DNA of 64,000 nucleotides from Argyresthia goedartella (lineage: Eukaryota; Arthropoda; Insecta; Lepidoptera; Argyresthiidae). Location of the stretch: contig OX463806.1 of assembly GCA_949825045.1 (NCBI GenBank), positions 43,424,208-43,488,207 on the forward strand, in the 5' to 3' direction. The notes under the pieces were generated by a model. It had not been told where the DNA came from. It made no database searches and worked only from the letters and a program-made list of their open reading frames with translations. Positions 31,440 through 41,999 of the stretch are shown piece by piece. Position numbers and translations under genes: made by a program. Numbering within the stretch: the stretch's first letter is position 1; every line of letters begins with the position of its first letter.

Positions 31440-31585
31440 AGGGGCGGAGCTTGGTTATGAGACCCCCGGATGCTTTCGGTTCCGATTGGTCCGCAAGCCA
31501 GGAGGGGCGTGGCAACATTTTCATTTTTCTGTTCGCGCAGCTGGCATAGTATAAAAAGGAACACCTGAATTATTACTCGCTGTAC
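31440..31585 (+). promoter_or_regulatory. candidate RNA polymerase II core promoter
   Basis: GGGGCGG at 31441, an inverted CCAAT box (ATTGG at 31485-31489), GGGGCGTGG at 31505 and TATAAAAAGG at 31551-31560 lie in the order and spacing of a classical promoter. Initiation would fall near 31580 (CTGTACTGAG). Downstream are overlapping frames of 87 codons (31614-31877) and 60 codons (31624-31806), neither recognised. It could also be an LTR promoter; I see no paired LTR. Confidence 0.4.
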
Positions 31586-32662
31586 TGAGCGATAAACAGA
31601 TTTTTTATTTCAATTGTCTGAATTTGTTGTCAGATTTGACCTTTTGTTCACAAAATGCTGTCTGCCTGAAATCAATCAGAATAAAACGCAAAGGGAATTT
31701 CAAAACTATTTTGAAATACGGCGTTGCTCTCAATATCCCATCCGACGAGGCAGTGGCACTGCAAATGCTCATACTAAGACTACAAATACATTACACTTAT
31801 ACCTAACACATGTAGAAAAGAGTACTCACGGTATCACTCGAGTGCTGTCTAGGGGGGTGCAATTCTGCATTCTGTGAACTTAAGTGTGATTGTCACCATG
31901 TGACAGTCAAGTGACAGTGAAGTGAGCGTCACTTGTCGGCATGTTAGGTCGTGAGAGCTTCTCCTGACGCAATTATGGGATTTGCTTTGAAATGGAGATA
32001 ATGAGTGGAACTGCAGCGTTTGGCTGGTGCCAGGAGCTATGGAAATATGATGGTTTCCTCACGATGCCGTGTGGTCGATTTCAGTTAGTAAAAAAGGGTG
32101 AAGCCTCTTATTCGCTTGCTGCCGAATAATTACTATATTAAGTAGTAGAATAAATTAATCCCCCAAGTTTTGCAATTGTGGTTTTGAATAGGAATTTCAA
32201 TCATATTTGAATAATTTACCTATCCCAACATGATTATTCCCGAGATGCCATTTATTGCGACTTTGCTTGTGCGGTGTACAGCCTTAACATGTAATACTGA
32301 CATCTAAGAATTGCATTCGCTTAAATAAAAAATATCAATCACAACAACATTATTGTACACAAGTTGCCCTTTTTCCTAGATTTCAGAATTACATGATTGG
32401 TCCATTTTTCAACACCGATTGCATTTCCTGGATTACTGCATTACATGACGTTTTTATTCAGATAACAAAGATCCATTTTGTTAGTAGTCTTTTATAAGCT
32501 AATGTTACTGTTCACGAAGTTTACCAACTTTACCAACTTTAAATTGAGAGCGCGATTGTTATACACGAGCCGCCATGGAAAGCAATATACGGTGTTTGAC
32601 TTTTAGTCAAAATAGATCTTTTTTAGGAACTGTCAATACGGTAATTTTGTTCACGAGTCCTA
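31586..32662. other. no recognised gene
   Basis: The 60-codon frame at 31624-31806 (starting MLSDLTFCSQNAVCL) and the overlapping 87-codon frame are unidentified and could belong to an exon behind the promoter above. From 31880 onward the DNA is AT-rich with nothing recognised. Confidence 0.35.
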
Positions 32663-33062
32663 TTAAATACTAGCATGTGACGTCATAGTCAATTGCTGTC
32701 TTTTTAACTCAAACTTGAGTTTATAAAATGCAACCGAAATATACCATTCTGATATTGTCAAACATTTTTTTTGGAATACGTTCAGCTTGCGACACGTTTC
32801 TTGATTTATTGGACTACCGTATTGTAATTTGAATTTGAAAGGAATCAGGAAATATAAGAGATTTATGATGGAGCTACAGTTATGCTGTGGATTGCAGTTA
32901 ACCTGCTGGGACGCTGGGAACCTATATAAAAAGGAACTTTTATGACATACGTCAATTAAAGTACTGAAGATTCTATTGTAGGCATTTCTGGGGCAACAAC
33001 ATAAAATTTGCCTTAATTGATATGCCATTATTTTTTCTTTTCCGGCCAGCAGACAAGCGAGT
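32663..33062 (-). pseudogene. unidentified repeated coding fragment (minus copy)
   Basis: From about 33060 downward the minus strand reads LLAGKEKIMAYQLRQILCC followed by PRNAYNRIFSTLIDVCHKSS, closely matching LLAGKENIMTQQLRQILCF and PINALNRLYKTLGDVCHKRS at 43.9 kb. Beyond DVCHK the two diverge; this copy continues open for about 85 codons, including QYGSPINQETCRKLNVFQKK. I do not recognise the family. Two copies suggest a transposon ORF or captured gene fragment. The start codon of the 121-codon ORF is internal to the homology, so the true frame extends upstream. Confidence 0.5.
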
Positions 33063-33167
33063 AGGGTTGCAGTGGATAATTAACGAAACTCCTTTGCCTA
33101 ATCTCCATGCTTCAATGTCATTTCGTAATGTCCATCCTTAGTAAAACCACATAGGTATAGCCAATAA

Positions 33168-33267
33168 CTTCAAGGCAGATTTCACGATACGTCATCATGC
33201 CTATGTTAGAAAGAGAGAGTATGATTTACAGGCACATTCTATGACGTATCGTGAATTCGCCTTTAAG
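33168..33267. mobile_element. 100-bp foldback MITE
   Basis: CTTCAAGGCAGATTTCACG with ATACGTCAT at the left; the reverse complement with few mismatches at the right (ATGACGTATCGTGAATTCGC). The last 15 bp of each arm match perfectly. It lies about 155 bp upstream of the start codon of the host gene. Confidence 0.75.
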
Positions 33268-33421
33268 CTTCTTGGTTTTACTTTGATGTTTCTACTATGG
33301 TCAAATCATATGTCATTAATTCGTATATCACAAATCTTCACAGTTTTCCTAACATCCTTCGCCAGGCCCTACATATTCACAAAACGAAGCTAAAACACCA
33401 ACAAAGGCCAAAACAACAGAA

Positions 33422-33616
33422 ATGGCCGAAGACGAGAAGCCAGAAGCCCAGGTTGGCGACACCATGGAGGTGACCGGGGCTCTAGAGGCTGACGTGGGCG
33501 CGCGGTTCGACCAGCAACTCTCCGGCATCGACACTAGGATCAAATTGGAGACGGACCCGCTGGCTCACCAGGCACTGAGGCCGGAGATGATGTTCATACG
33601 AGAGGAGCTGCGGCAG
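33422..33616 (+). CDS. CFAP141-like protein, exon 1 (residues 1-65)
   Basis: ATG in a good context (ACAGAAATGG) opens 65 codons: MAEDEKPEAQVGDTMEVTGA at the N terminus, then FDQQLSGIDTRIKLETDPLA and LRPEMMFIREELRQ. It is acidic and more GC-rich than its surroundings, as real exons are here. It ends CGGCAG before a GTTGGA donor at 33617 in phase 0. Read through, the frame stops four codons later; spliced to 34722 it continues in the same phase into a conserved-looking helix. The total is 105 residues, close to the roughly 100 of human CFAP141 (C1orf189), a ciliary axoneme protein. The resemblance is from memory and strongest in exon 2. A role in cilia or sperm flagella would be inference. The intron is 1105 bp and includes unrelated GC-rich ORFs. 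Confidence 0.6.
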
Positions 33617-34721
33617 GTTGGACGAATATAATAAGTTTCCCACCGAGCGGCACAGGCCGCTACCCGGATTCGAGTGAGCCTCCACCATTGCAGGCTCAAT
33701 GCGGGTTGATGGAGGGGTTTTACGACTGCTTCTACCAAGTAGCGAGGTAGCCGGGACCTGCTGCTTAACGCGTCTGATAAATTGCTTATCTCATCTAACA
33801 TGGTCAGAAGTGCGTGCATGCATCTCTGGAGTGAGAGGCAATCGTGAAAAGACTAGACCACGGAGCGCATGAATAGTTTTACACTTTTATATGTATACAG
33901 GCAGCTACAATGTTTCTAGCATCACACCAGTAGTTATACCCTGGGTCGGAGAACCAGTAATAGCAACGTCACCATAGAACGAAGTTAAATCGCCGACAAA
34001 CCTTCTGCACACTTCTAGTACTTGTTTGTAACAACAATGGCGGAATTAGTATAGCGGACGCTCTGACCATCGCTGTGCAGGAATTTCGTATAAATAACTC
34101 AAAGTATAATTACGATTTTGCCTGAAAATATGATTCCAAAGGACAATTTTAAGTTGTAATTAGTGCGTGGGAGTTTAAACTACGTCTATAACTTATTGTG
34201 GTAATCTTCGTTACTTGATTCTTTCGGAGTTTCGCGAAATGTATTTGTTTTTCTATTTAGCTCAAGTATGAAAACATCCACCGCAGGTACTCACATGGTA
34301 ATTAACTAGATGCTTATCGCCAGCAGAAACATAGAACCAACCAAAAAATATAGGTACCATAGAAATCAATTCAATATACTACATTGCTTAAGACAACAGA
34401 TGTAGCGAGCATCACCGACAGAAATATAATGATAGCCGAGCTCTGTTAGGGTGGCACCTAAAGAAGGAGAAGTCAGATACAGATTTTGCTTCACGGGGGA
34501 CGTTCGGTCAGAATTTCCTCATTTCCTTTCCCCTTCTTCTTCTGCTTCTTCTTCTCGAGTCATTTTAGACACGGGCAGCCCAAAAAGCCTCATGGGTCCT
34601 CGTTCGTGCAGGTTGTCAGGGCACCCATGGGCATCCAGTCATGGGGCAATGGTCCCCTTACCAGGTGGCAGAGACTCCAATACCTCTATACTTACGTACA
34701 CAAACATAATTATTATTTCAG

Positions 34722-34844
34722 GCCAAATTGCAGACCCTAGCAGTGCGTAAGGTCGCTTTGAGGAAGCTGCTGGTCCAAGACTTCATCGACGAAGACTGCG
34801 CCTTGAGGAACCTTGGATTAGCTTATGGTCCTATTGATCCTTAA
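34722..34844 (+). CDS. CFAP141-like protein, exon 2 (residues 66-105)
   Basis: The acceptor is excellent (ATTATTTCAG before 34722). Forty codons follow: AKLQTLAVRKVALRKLLVQD then FIDEDCALRNLGLAYGPIDP, with TAA at 34842-34844. The pattern AK-x-Q-x-L-x-VR-x-x-AL-x-x-L, then E/D-rich, then LN/RNLG-x-A-Y/F resembles the C-terminal half of CFAP141 (as I recall it: AKKQLLMVRQAALHQL ... ELNQMGKAFY). An ATTAAA poly(A)-signal variant lies at 35016-35021. A charged amphipathic helix is expected. It could instead be another short coiled-coil protein or a lineage-specific gene; the splice-phase agreement makes a real gene more likely than chance. Confidence 0.6.
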   Translation, partial: AKLQTLAVRKVALRKLLVQDFIDEDCALRNLGLAYGPIDP

Positions 34845-35089
34845 GCTATGTTTAGGTATTACTTATTTAGTCGAGTTATGAAATTCTCACTGATACTTTT
34901 CTATCAATAGATGATAATTTACATTTAAATTGCTTACATGATCAAGAAATATAGTGTGCGTTGGTAGCATGTACTTACTAATTCATATTATGTCACGTAC
35001 TGTAACCGAGCTTTAATTAAAGACAAAGTTTGACGGTCTTACAAGTTAAAATCGTAGTCAATCAAGGTACACTTTCTTTTGAACCCCTA

Positions 35090-35348
35090 GAAATAATAAT
35101 CATTATATCTTGGACACTATTGACCACACATTGATCTAGCCACAAACTAGGATTCCCTCTATCTTGGGTAATAGACAACGATATACATACTTATATAAAT
35201 AAATATTATACTTAGATAGCTAAAACAACCATGACTGGGGTACAATCATCCGTTCTCGTCAAACAAATATTTACCCCCACCGGGACTCGAACGCGGGACC
35301 CTTGTCTTCGTAGGCAGGGTCACTGCCGACTCGGCCATTCGGGTCGTC
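35090..35348 (-). mobile_element. SINE-A copy
   Basis: Minus-strand, full length with scattered changes (AACGCGGGACCC in box B surroundings, CTTGTCTTCG in the loop). It lies about 245 bp downstream of the stop codon of the CFAP141-like gene. Confidence 0.85.
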
Positions 35349-36333
35349 AATATATTGGGAGTATGAAACTGCTTTTGTGACGTTTTATGTTACTCCCTAT
35401 GAGCACGTTATTATAATTCTCAAGAAGCGATTACGTGAAGAGATCAAAATCCGACCAACATGGTCTAATCCCCTATTTAAAGGGCAAATTATGTCATCTG
35501 TGTCACTAGACTCGAGAGTTAAATGATGGCAACAGCTGATTTGCCACTTGTGTTCGACAATTCGATGGGGATGTTAGGTACTAAATACAAATTCATGCTA
35601 TACTTACATTACATCCATAAATTGACTTATTGAAGTGCATTACTTCCCAGGTTTCGTTTTGAAATTGTGATAGGATGTAATTTAAGATTTGTTACGACAG
35701 CTTCCGCTGAATCGTTTTCCCGTGCAGGTGACTTTCAGCATTCGATGCATGACATGCAGCATGTAAAATTTCTTGGTCCGTATTTTATGTAGTCAAATGA
35801 AATAAAAATCTAATATTAAATTAATAAGTTTAATATAATTGACGGCCTAACAGTTGAAGATATTTTGAGGCGCATCGGTTTTAATTTAATTGCTTTTTAA
35901 CAGAGCAGGATGTTGTATAAAAGAACGTTAATTAGTCAGTGAAATATTTTACAAAACGATAATCAGGGAATGAATCGTAATCATTTACAGGCATTTTCTG
36001 TAGTGAGTTGCGGAATGCACAAGTTACCGGGGGCAGTAAACAAAACGACTTGCTGGTCATGATATGTTTTGTGTATTTTTTTATTCTTCATCCTTCTGGG
36101 CAGGCAAATGTCTTCCGACCATAAAGCCTTTTCCTATTGACCCTAGGCCGAGCGAGCGCGGAGCACAACGAAGCCTGTCCTTTTCAGCTTGGGCAAAAAT
36201 GCTGTTGTATATCTGTCAGTGCGGATGTTCTCCTCCATAGCGGGGTTACCACAAACTTATAGCGATTCAGATTAGGTTCAAAACAAGAATGGCAACCATT
36301 TCCGTTCCAATACGCCGTACAGGTCCGTGACTT
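35349..36333. other. no recognisable gene
   Basis: AT-rich. At 36141-36260 CGAGCGAGCGCGGAGCACAA and GGCAAAAATGCTGTTGTAT repeat a motif found again at 37005-37070; otherwise nothing is recognised. Confidence 0.4.
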
Positions 36334-36449
36334 AAGCAGGAATAAATAAATATCAGAGAGTGAAAAAGTGTTCGAGTTCAGATAAAATGAACCTTATCTC
36401 CTGACAGTTAGTTTCGCATACTGTTTCGACCCATAGTTATTCCTGCTTC
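36334..36449. mobile_element. 116-bp element with perfect 12-bp TIRs
   Basis: AAGCAGGAATAA at the left and TTATTCCTGCTT at the right are exact reverse complements. The interior GTGAAAAAGTGTTCGAGTTC is shared with 4740-4835. Confidence 0.6.
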
Positions 36450-36884
36450 ATACACCGTTACCTAAAGCTATACAACAGTATATTTAAAAATGAATGATTT
36501 TATTCTAACCTCAAAATAGGTAAACAATCACAATAACGCGCGTCGATTGATACGTGATATGAATGCAAAAAAGATCACTCTATATATTTTATGAGCGGAA
36601 GCTAAAGCAAAACAATAACTATCCCATTCATACTCATAAGTTTGACCGCAAGCAAAAGAGAGACAGACTATTCTTGATTCCCATGTAGTGCAACACAGAC
36701 ACACAAGCGCAACTTGTAAATGTGTTGAACGTGCCAGCTTTAGTTAACTGACCTGTAATGGGCTTTATTTATTAATACCAAGACTTGTTTTAAAACGGTC
36801 ATGGTAATTTTGAGGATCCCAGTTAAGTTCCTAAACTAAATCGGCCGAAGACGTTGTGGTTACCCCCCAGGACGCATTTATAAA

Positions 36885-37290
36885 CCAATTCTCGTGAAAT
36901 TTTGTGAGTGGGTTCTGTATATACTTGTCGATTGCATTTTGGAAATGTTTCAAATTGAAATTGTATTGAAAGAAAATACAGTCGAGTTATGTGTCTTTAC
37001 TGACCGAGCGAGCGCGGAGTGCGACGAAGCGCGTTCGTTCAGCACGGGCAAAAATGCTTTCGTATATCTGTCTTTCGGGATTTTTTTCCTCTACATGTCG
37101 CATTTCTCAACCGATTCTCGTGAAAGGTTGATAATTGGATGTTTTTTTGCCGATTCAGTTTTTTTTTTCTTAATGCTGGAGAATATGTAAAAAAAACCGC
37201 TACAGCCCAAACGGCTTGATATATTTTATCAAACGAGGTGGGATTTGTGGAGACCGTGAGAGTGAACTAGTTTATAGGATTTAGGGAAAA
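36885..37290 (+). repeat. composite dispersed repeat (CATCCGGACATACG type), opposite orientation
   Basis: GCAAAAATGCTTTCGTATAT, AACCGCTACAGCCCAAACGG and GGATTTGTGGAGACCGTGAG are the reverse complement of motifs at 6119-6510 and 50527-51010. The 98-codon ORF at 36894-37190 comes from the repeat. Confidence 0.5.
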
Positions 37291-38249
37291 GTCAATAAGT
37301 TGGCGCGACACTCTCATATGCCATATCGGTAACCAGGTCAAAATTATTACGTTAAATTGTAAGCAATCTGTTGAATTCACAATTTATCGATACTTTACAA
37401 ACTGACGTGCTAGATTATAAGCTGACGGCTATCAAAATCTTACGGCAACATATACGGCGTGTCCCGAAACTGAAAGTCAAGCTGACACCAGGTGAAAGTC
37501 CAGACTATACAGAGTCTAGTTAAATAAAAAAATAAAAACTATGTCACTCGGTTCAAAAAATATTATATCAAATATTTCAAAAATCAACCATCCCTTAACC
37601 TATATTTAGTTACTGTAGCAACAACCTCAGCAATATTCCTACGATTTCTTTACCAACATATAGCCAAATAATTCACTACTATTGAATTGAGCAGAATATT
37701 TCGTCAGATTGATGAAAAATGACGTAGTTTGCTTATGTCGTGTTTTGGGAAAATGTTGTAAGTCAACTTAGTCTTATCTTAACGGAAATAGTAGATTGTC
37801 AACTAAAGGTGGAAATTGACCATTTCACCCGAGATATTTCTGGCGTTCGATCGAAGTGGGAGCGCCTCAAAGTTCAGGGGTGAAATGGGACACTTTCACC
37901 CGAGTTAAACACTCTACTTTTCATTTATACTTTTTATTTTCATTTATAATAATAATCAGTTTGAAGTGAAATTAGAACAATTTGAAAAAGACAAATTATG
38001 CTTCGTATTAATCGTAGATTTTAGAAGAAGAAGAACAAGAAGAGGTATAGAACTTTACATACATACATACATATGCTCACGCCTATTTCCCGGAAGAGGG
38101 GTAGGCAGAGACCAAAGACCTCTGTCTGTTTGTCTGTGGGTCGGGAGTCGCCCTTCATATTAAGATTAACTTAAATTGACGATTAGGTATACGTACATAT
38201 CTAAGAAGGAACGGTCGAATACAATTATGTATTCGACGGTCGACATGTA
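37291..38249. other. no recognisable gene
   Basis: AT-rich. TTTAGAAGAAGAAGAACAAG and CATACATACATACATA are low complexity. Short similar phrases (CATTTCACCCGAGATAT, CACTTTCACCCGAGTTA) near 37822 and 37891 repeat locally. Confidence 0.4.
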
Positions 38250-38560
38250 TTATATATTAATATCTTTCCGTTGTTTCACCTTAATATTATTTTTTACTAA
38301 GATTAAAGAACCACCTCTACCAGCAGTCTTTTTGTTGTAACAACTGACAATTTTGTAATTATTAATGCTAAAAGACATCATATTTTCCTTTAACCAGTGT
38401 TCTGTAATACAAACAACATCGGTGTCAGAATTTTGATGAGAAATATTTAAGTGGGGCTTACCCTTTGTCCTAGTATTTTTCATTTGATTGCCAGAAAACC
38501 CCTGCTTATTTTGCAAGATTTTCTTATGTTTTGAGGGGTCCTCTTTTGTCGAACAATCCG
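38250..38560 (-). pseudogene. LINE endonuclease fragment
   Basis: The minus-strand frame (88 codons) includes SDTDVVCITEHWLKENMMSF and AGRGGSLILVKNNIKVKQRK. This is the N-terminal part of an APE-type endonuclease of a CR1/Jockey-group LINE: the glutamate of ITEHWL is the metal-binding residue, and the GGSLI-type strand follows. The rest of the endonuclease and all of the RT are missing. It was apparently cut off internally, since LINE insertions normally retain the 3' end. Confidence 0.65.
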
Positions 38561-38875
38561 GTTTAAAACACTAACACACACTTAGTACTAATACTAACTA
38601 AAACTGAAGGCGACTGCGTTATAGTATTTACTACTGTGTCGCATATATTATACGATAACAATGTAGCTACTCGTTTTCTTGTTTTATTAGACAGGTACAT
38701 AGGTATCCTAAATCAAAGTAAAGTTATGAATAAAATTATTCATGTCGAAATATAATATAGCATCACTATGATGACACTTTATATTGTATAGGTTTGTTTG
38801 TTACTTCTGTTGTTTCTTCTTAGTTTCTTAATTAAGGTGATACGAAAAAATAGGAATACGAATGTAAACGAAAGG
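38561..38875. other. no recognisable gene
   Basis: AT-rich spacer. Confidence 0.4.
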
Positions 38876-38995
38876 GTTTGCTGGAGGAAATCTCTATATA
38901 GAGATAAGCAAGCCTTTGTACACTAACTCTGTTGAATTGTCCAATCACGTTTTTGTGCAATAAAGTATAAAGGAAAAGAATTCATACCGATAAAA
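38876..38995 (+). repeat. LINE 3' end with stem-loop
   Basis: GGGTTTGCTGGAGGAAATCTC, then TATATAGAGATAAGCAAGCC, TTTGTACAC and TGTGCAATAAAGTATAAAG. The dyad TATCTCTATATAGAGATA-like core is best preserved here. Same 3' UTR as at 17105-17230. Confidence 0.55.
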
Positions 38996-39130
38996 CATGA
39001 CCAATGTGACGAATCAGTACCTATGTGACCAATTTTCAAACGTAAAATCTCTACAGAGAACTGTAGCGAGGCCAGTGCAAAAGCCACGCGCAGACAGGGG
39101 TGAACTGAAAATGGGGGCGAGAGGCGGGGA

Positions 39131-39153
39131 GGGGGGGGGGGGGGGGGGGGGGG
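39131..39153 (+). repeat. 23-base G run
   Basis: Uninterrupted G23 preceded by GGCGGGGA and followed by TTTCAGG. A CCCCCCCC run lies 20 bp further on. It could form a G-quadruplex or a hairpin. Confidence 0.9.
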
Positions 39154-39249
39154 TTTCAGGTAATTATTCGCTTCCCCCCCCTCAGATATCCGAGGGCGAG
39201 TTCCGGTACCGATCGCGCTGGCATCAAACTTTTAAATTTTTGTCGGCTT

Positions 39250-39884
39250 CGCATTTAAATCTTTTCAGGGGTATTCGTTCGACGGAAGGAAGATATCATG
39301 CAGGAGTGCTTGATATTTAATCGGCTTTTTGAATTTTTTGGGTGTCGCGGAAACTCTTTGGCGAAGCTAATTATAACTATTGTCTACATTGTACTACAAA
39401 AAGGAATAATGACACATCAGCATCTTGATTAAGTGCTGAAAATGACAATTAAAAATAATAACAGTTATAAATTAAGTAGTTTAACAAAACGATTTTTTCT
39501 GGCAGTTATGGCAACAGTAAGCATAATATCGACATTGAATAAGTTCATTCACGTGAAGCTAATGATGTCCCTCTGCACCTGCCTGACATGCCTCATGACA
39601 GCGGAACAAGTGTCTCAATTTATTTAAAACGGGACTATTTTGTTTTGTTATTTAACATGCATAGGGCGGGCGGGAAGACGTCATTCACGCTGGACCACGT
39701 ATCGATACGACAATCAGACATTTGAAATAACTATCCGCAGAGATATTATTGATTGTTGAAATGTCTGCCGACAGTTTTTTTGACTTATATGTGCTATATG
39801 GATTTCTGACTTAAATATTATATATGATATACTCTATTGCACACAGGTATCTATATATCTGCATAAAAATGTAACATTTCAAGA
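39250..39884. other. no recognisable gene
   Basis: AT-rich. The 64-codon ORF at 39433-39627 has a hydrophobic stretch but no recognisable identity. A LINE stem-loop piece (AAAGGCGAGCTTATCTCTAA, minus strand) lies at 39893-39913. Confidence 0.4.
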
Positions 39885-39918
39885 AAAACATACAAAGGCG
39901 AGCTTATCTCTAAAAATA

Positions 39919-40135
39919 GCCCCCACCGGGTTCGAGTCCCGGTGGGGGCAAATATTTGTTTGAAGAGAACGCATGTTTGTACCCTAGTCATAGTTGTTTA
40001 TCTATCTAAATATAATATTTATCTATATAAGTATGTGTATCGTTGTCTAGTACCCAAGATACAGGTAATCCTAGTTTGGGGCTAGATCAATGTGTGTAAA
40101 TAGTGTCCAAGGTATTATTATTTTTATTATTATTA
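39919..40135 (+). mobile_element. SINE-A copy whose 5' end is a hairpin
   Basis: GCCCCCACCGGG, TTCGAGT, CCCGGTGGGGGC: the normal sequence upstream of box B is replaced by the exact reverse complement of the 12 bases downstream of it. Body and tail are normal. Box A is absent. Confidence 0.85.
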
Positions 40136-40289
40136 TAGATTAGTGTTGTTTTAAGTAATTTGTTGCATATCTATCTATTATTTTTATGAGAGATCCTTAC
40201 TAAGTATGTCTATTACGGCTTGAGTTAATTACATAGATTGCCTATTATAATAATCCTGCAAACTAAATAGACATCTATCATTATTTAGG

Positions 40290-40503
40290 CTCGGACAGGG
40301 CCTATCATGCTCTCACTGTGGCTTGGAGAAAAGTAGCCAGCACTTTTTGGGAATGCGTTATGTATTCAAACATAAGTTGGCGAACACTAGGGATGGATAA
40401 CATTAAAGCAGATGATTTGTCAAACTTAAAGTTTCGCGACATCCTAGAATTTAATAAGCGAACAAGGAGATTTGCGGAGAGACATCTGTTGGAGCAACTG
40501 TAA
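40290..40503 (+). other. possible coding remnant, unidentified
   Basis: The frame reads AYHALTVAWRKVASTFWECV, then NISWRTLGMDNIKADDLSNL, LKFRDILEFNKRTRRFAERH and LLEQL before TAA at 40501. Composition and residue mix look protein-like, and the frame is open upstream of the first ATG to about 40290. It could be the last exon of a gene or a transposase scrap. No paralogue in the window. I do not recognise it. Confidence 0.3.
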
Positions 40504-41640
40504 CCAGTGCCCAAACACTGGGAATTGGGTGAAATAGTCACGATAGAGGACCGATCACCGGCCTGTGGTTCGGTGGGCGTCCCACCTCATCATCATCAAC
40601 ATATATATCAACATACAATAATCCTAGCAATATGTGGCCGCCCTATAGTCTTTGGTATTAATTCTAAATTAAGATTAAATCACCGCGGCGATTTATTCTT
40701 CCAATGAATGTATTATGAACAATCCCCGGGCATTATGAATGATGAGAAACAAAATGAATAATTATAACTTGAACTTCCTTATTTATCACTTTGCCCAGAC
40801 ATTATGAATATTGCCATGTGGGTTTCGGGCGATTTGATAACACAGATACTATCAGGGAAAACACTGCGGTAGATTAGGTGAACGGTAGGGGGTGAGCGAA
40901 GCGAAGCCCCCTTTATCTTCGTATTAGGTTAAACATGTAAGAACAACAATATTATGATAGGGCAGCAGAGTAGTAATGAAAATAAACATTGTTCTGCCCC
41001 ATAGGTGATGGGCATTATATAGAATACCCGGGAGATATGATTATTCTAAGAGTTGTTATCACACTGCCCTCTCATTTTTGGCATTATTCAAACTGCGCGC
41101 TGACTTCATTGTCTATAATGACCGACTAATTACATGGTCCATAACATATATACGACTTAGATAATTTAACAGTAAACTAACCACAAGTTGTACTTTGACA
41201 CATTGTGCTTAGGGAGCGGAGCAGGAGGGGGTCCCGGGGGAGGTAAACAATGCTTTGTATTAACAAGAGTATCAACATGTTTCCCTTTTCTCCCGGGAGC
41301 TCACTTTGCAAATATTATACTTCATTGTAATCTTTTCTTTCATGGGGTTGAGCCCGGCCCTGGCAAAATAACGTCTACATGTCTATTTATTTGAATAGAA
41401 TTTGAAAGAGATGTTAGTGTAGCATTAAAACTACTTAACATGAATGATAGATTCTGGGTGAGCTTGTTGCAAAGCAGTATGATTATATAGGTAACAAACA
41501 TTACATTTATTTAATGTCAGCCATGCCTTCAGTTCCAGTTGAGCATTAGAAATAGTCCAGCGACAAAATGATTCTAGCCACAGGATAAGCGGCCGAATCC
41601 ACAGAGAGCTGCTCAATTAAAGAGCCACTTAAAAGTCATA
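40504..41640. other. no gene; core of the TTAA element at 40858-40955
   Basis: AACACTGCGGTAGATTAGGTG, GCGAAGCGAAGCCCCCTTTA and TTAAACATGTAAGAACAAC match the middle of 2066-2322. Elsewhere, a GC-rich patch (GGGGGTCCCGGGGGAGGTAA) at 41215-41240 and otherwise AT-rich DNA. Confidence 0.45.
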
Positions 41641-41990
41641 CCGCGTCGTCGTGAGACTAACTGTCCGTTAAGCTCTAAGTGGTCGATCGCGCTCCCCTAC
41701 ACCTCCAAACCCACAGTAAGATTCGTATAAAACATTTGGCATCGCAAATTGGTACGTTTGATCAGCCCCTTTGTGCGGGTAAGACTATTAGCGCGCGATG
41801 CGATTATGCGCGGGCGCAGTCGCGCGTGCAACGAGATTATCTCTCCCTCCCCCCCCCCCTCCCTCCGCCCCTTCCTGAGCCCGCACCCCGCCCGGGAGGC
41901 CACCCTCGCAGGGTGTTTGATCTCTAACTGGATTTGGAAAAACCGAGCAGGGCAGGGCATAAAATGGTCTGGTTTTGCGATACTGTGAAA
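41641..41990. promoter_or_regulatory. CpG-rich island with a C-run
   Basis: GCGCGCGATGCGATTATGCG, GGGCGCAGTCGCGCGTGC, CTCTCCCTCCCCCCCCCC and CCGCACCCCGCCCGGGAGG. It stands out strongly from the AT-rich flanks. Overlapping ORFs on both strands (79-87 codons) reflect lack of AT-rich stops. Promoter, enhancer or unannotated exon are all possible. Confidence 0.3.
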
Positions 41991-41999
41991 GTCACTTTT

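Noticed and set aside
31440..31880. LTR of a retrotransposon
   Set aside because: Promoter elements fit, but I found no TG...CA-bounded direct repeat partner, primer-binding site or gag/pol nearby.
34451..34750. 99-codon ORF in the intron of the CFAP141-like gene
   Set aside because: Serine/proline-rich frame spanning the splice acceptor; no domain, and the exon that follows uses a different frame.
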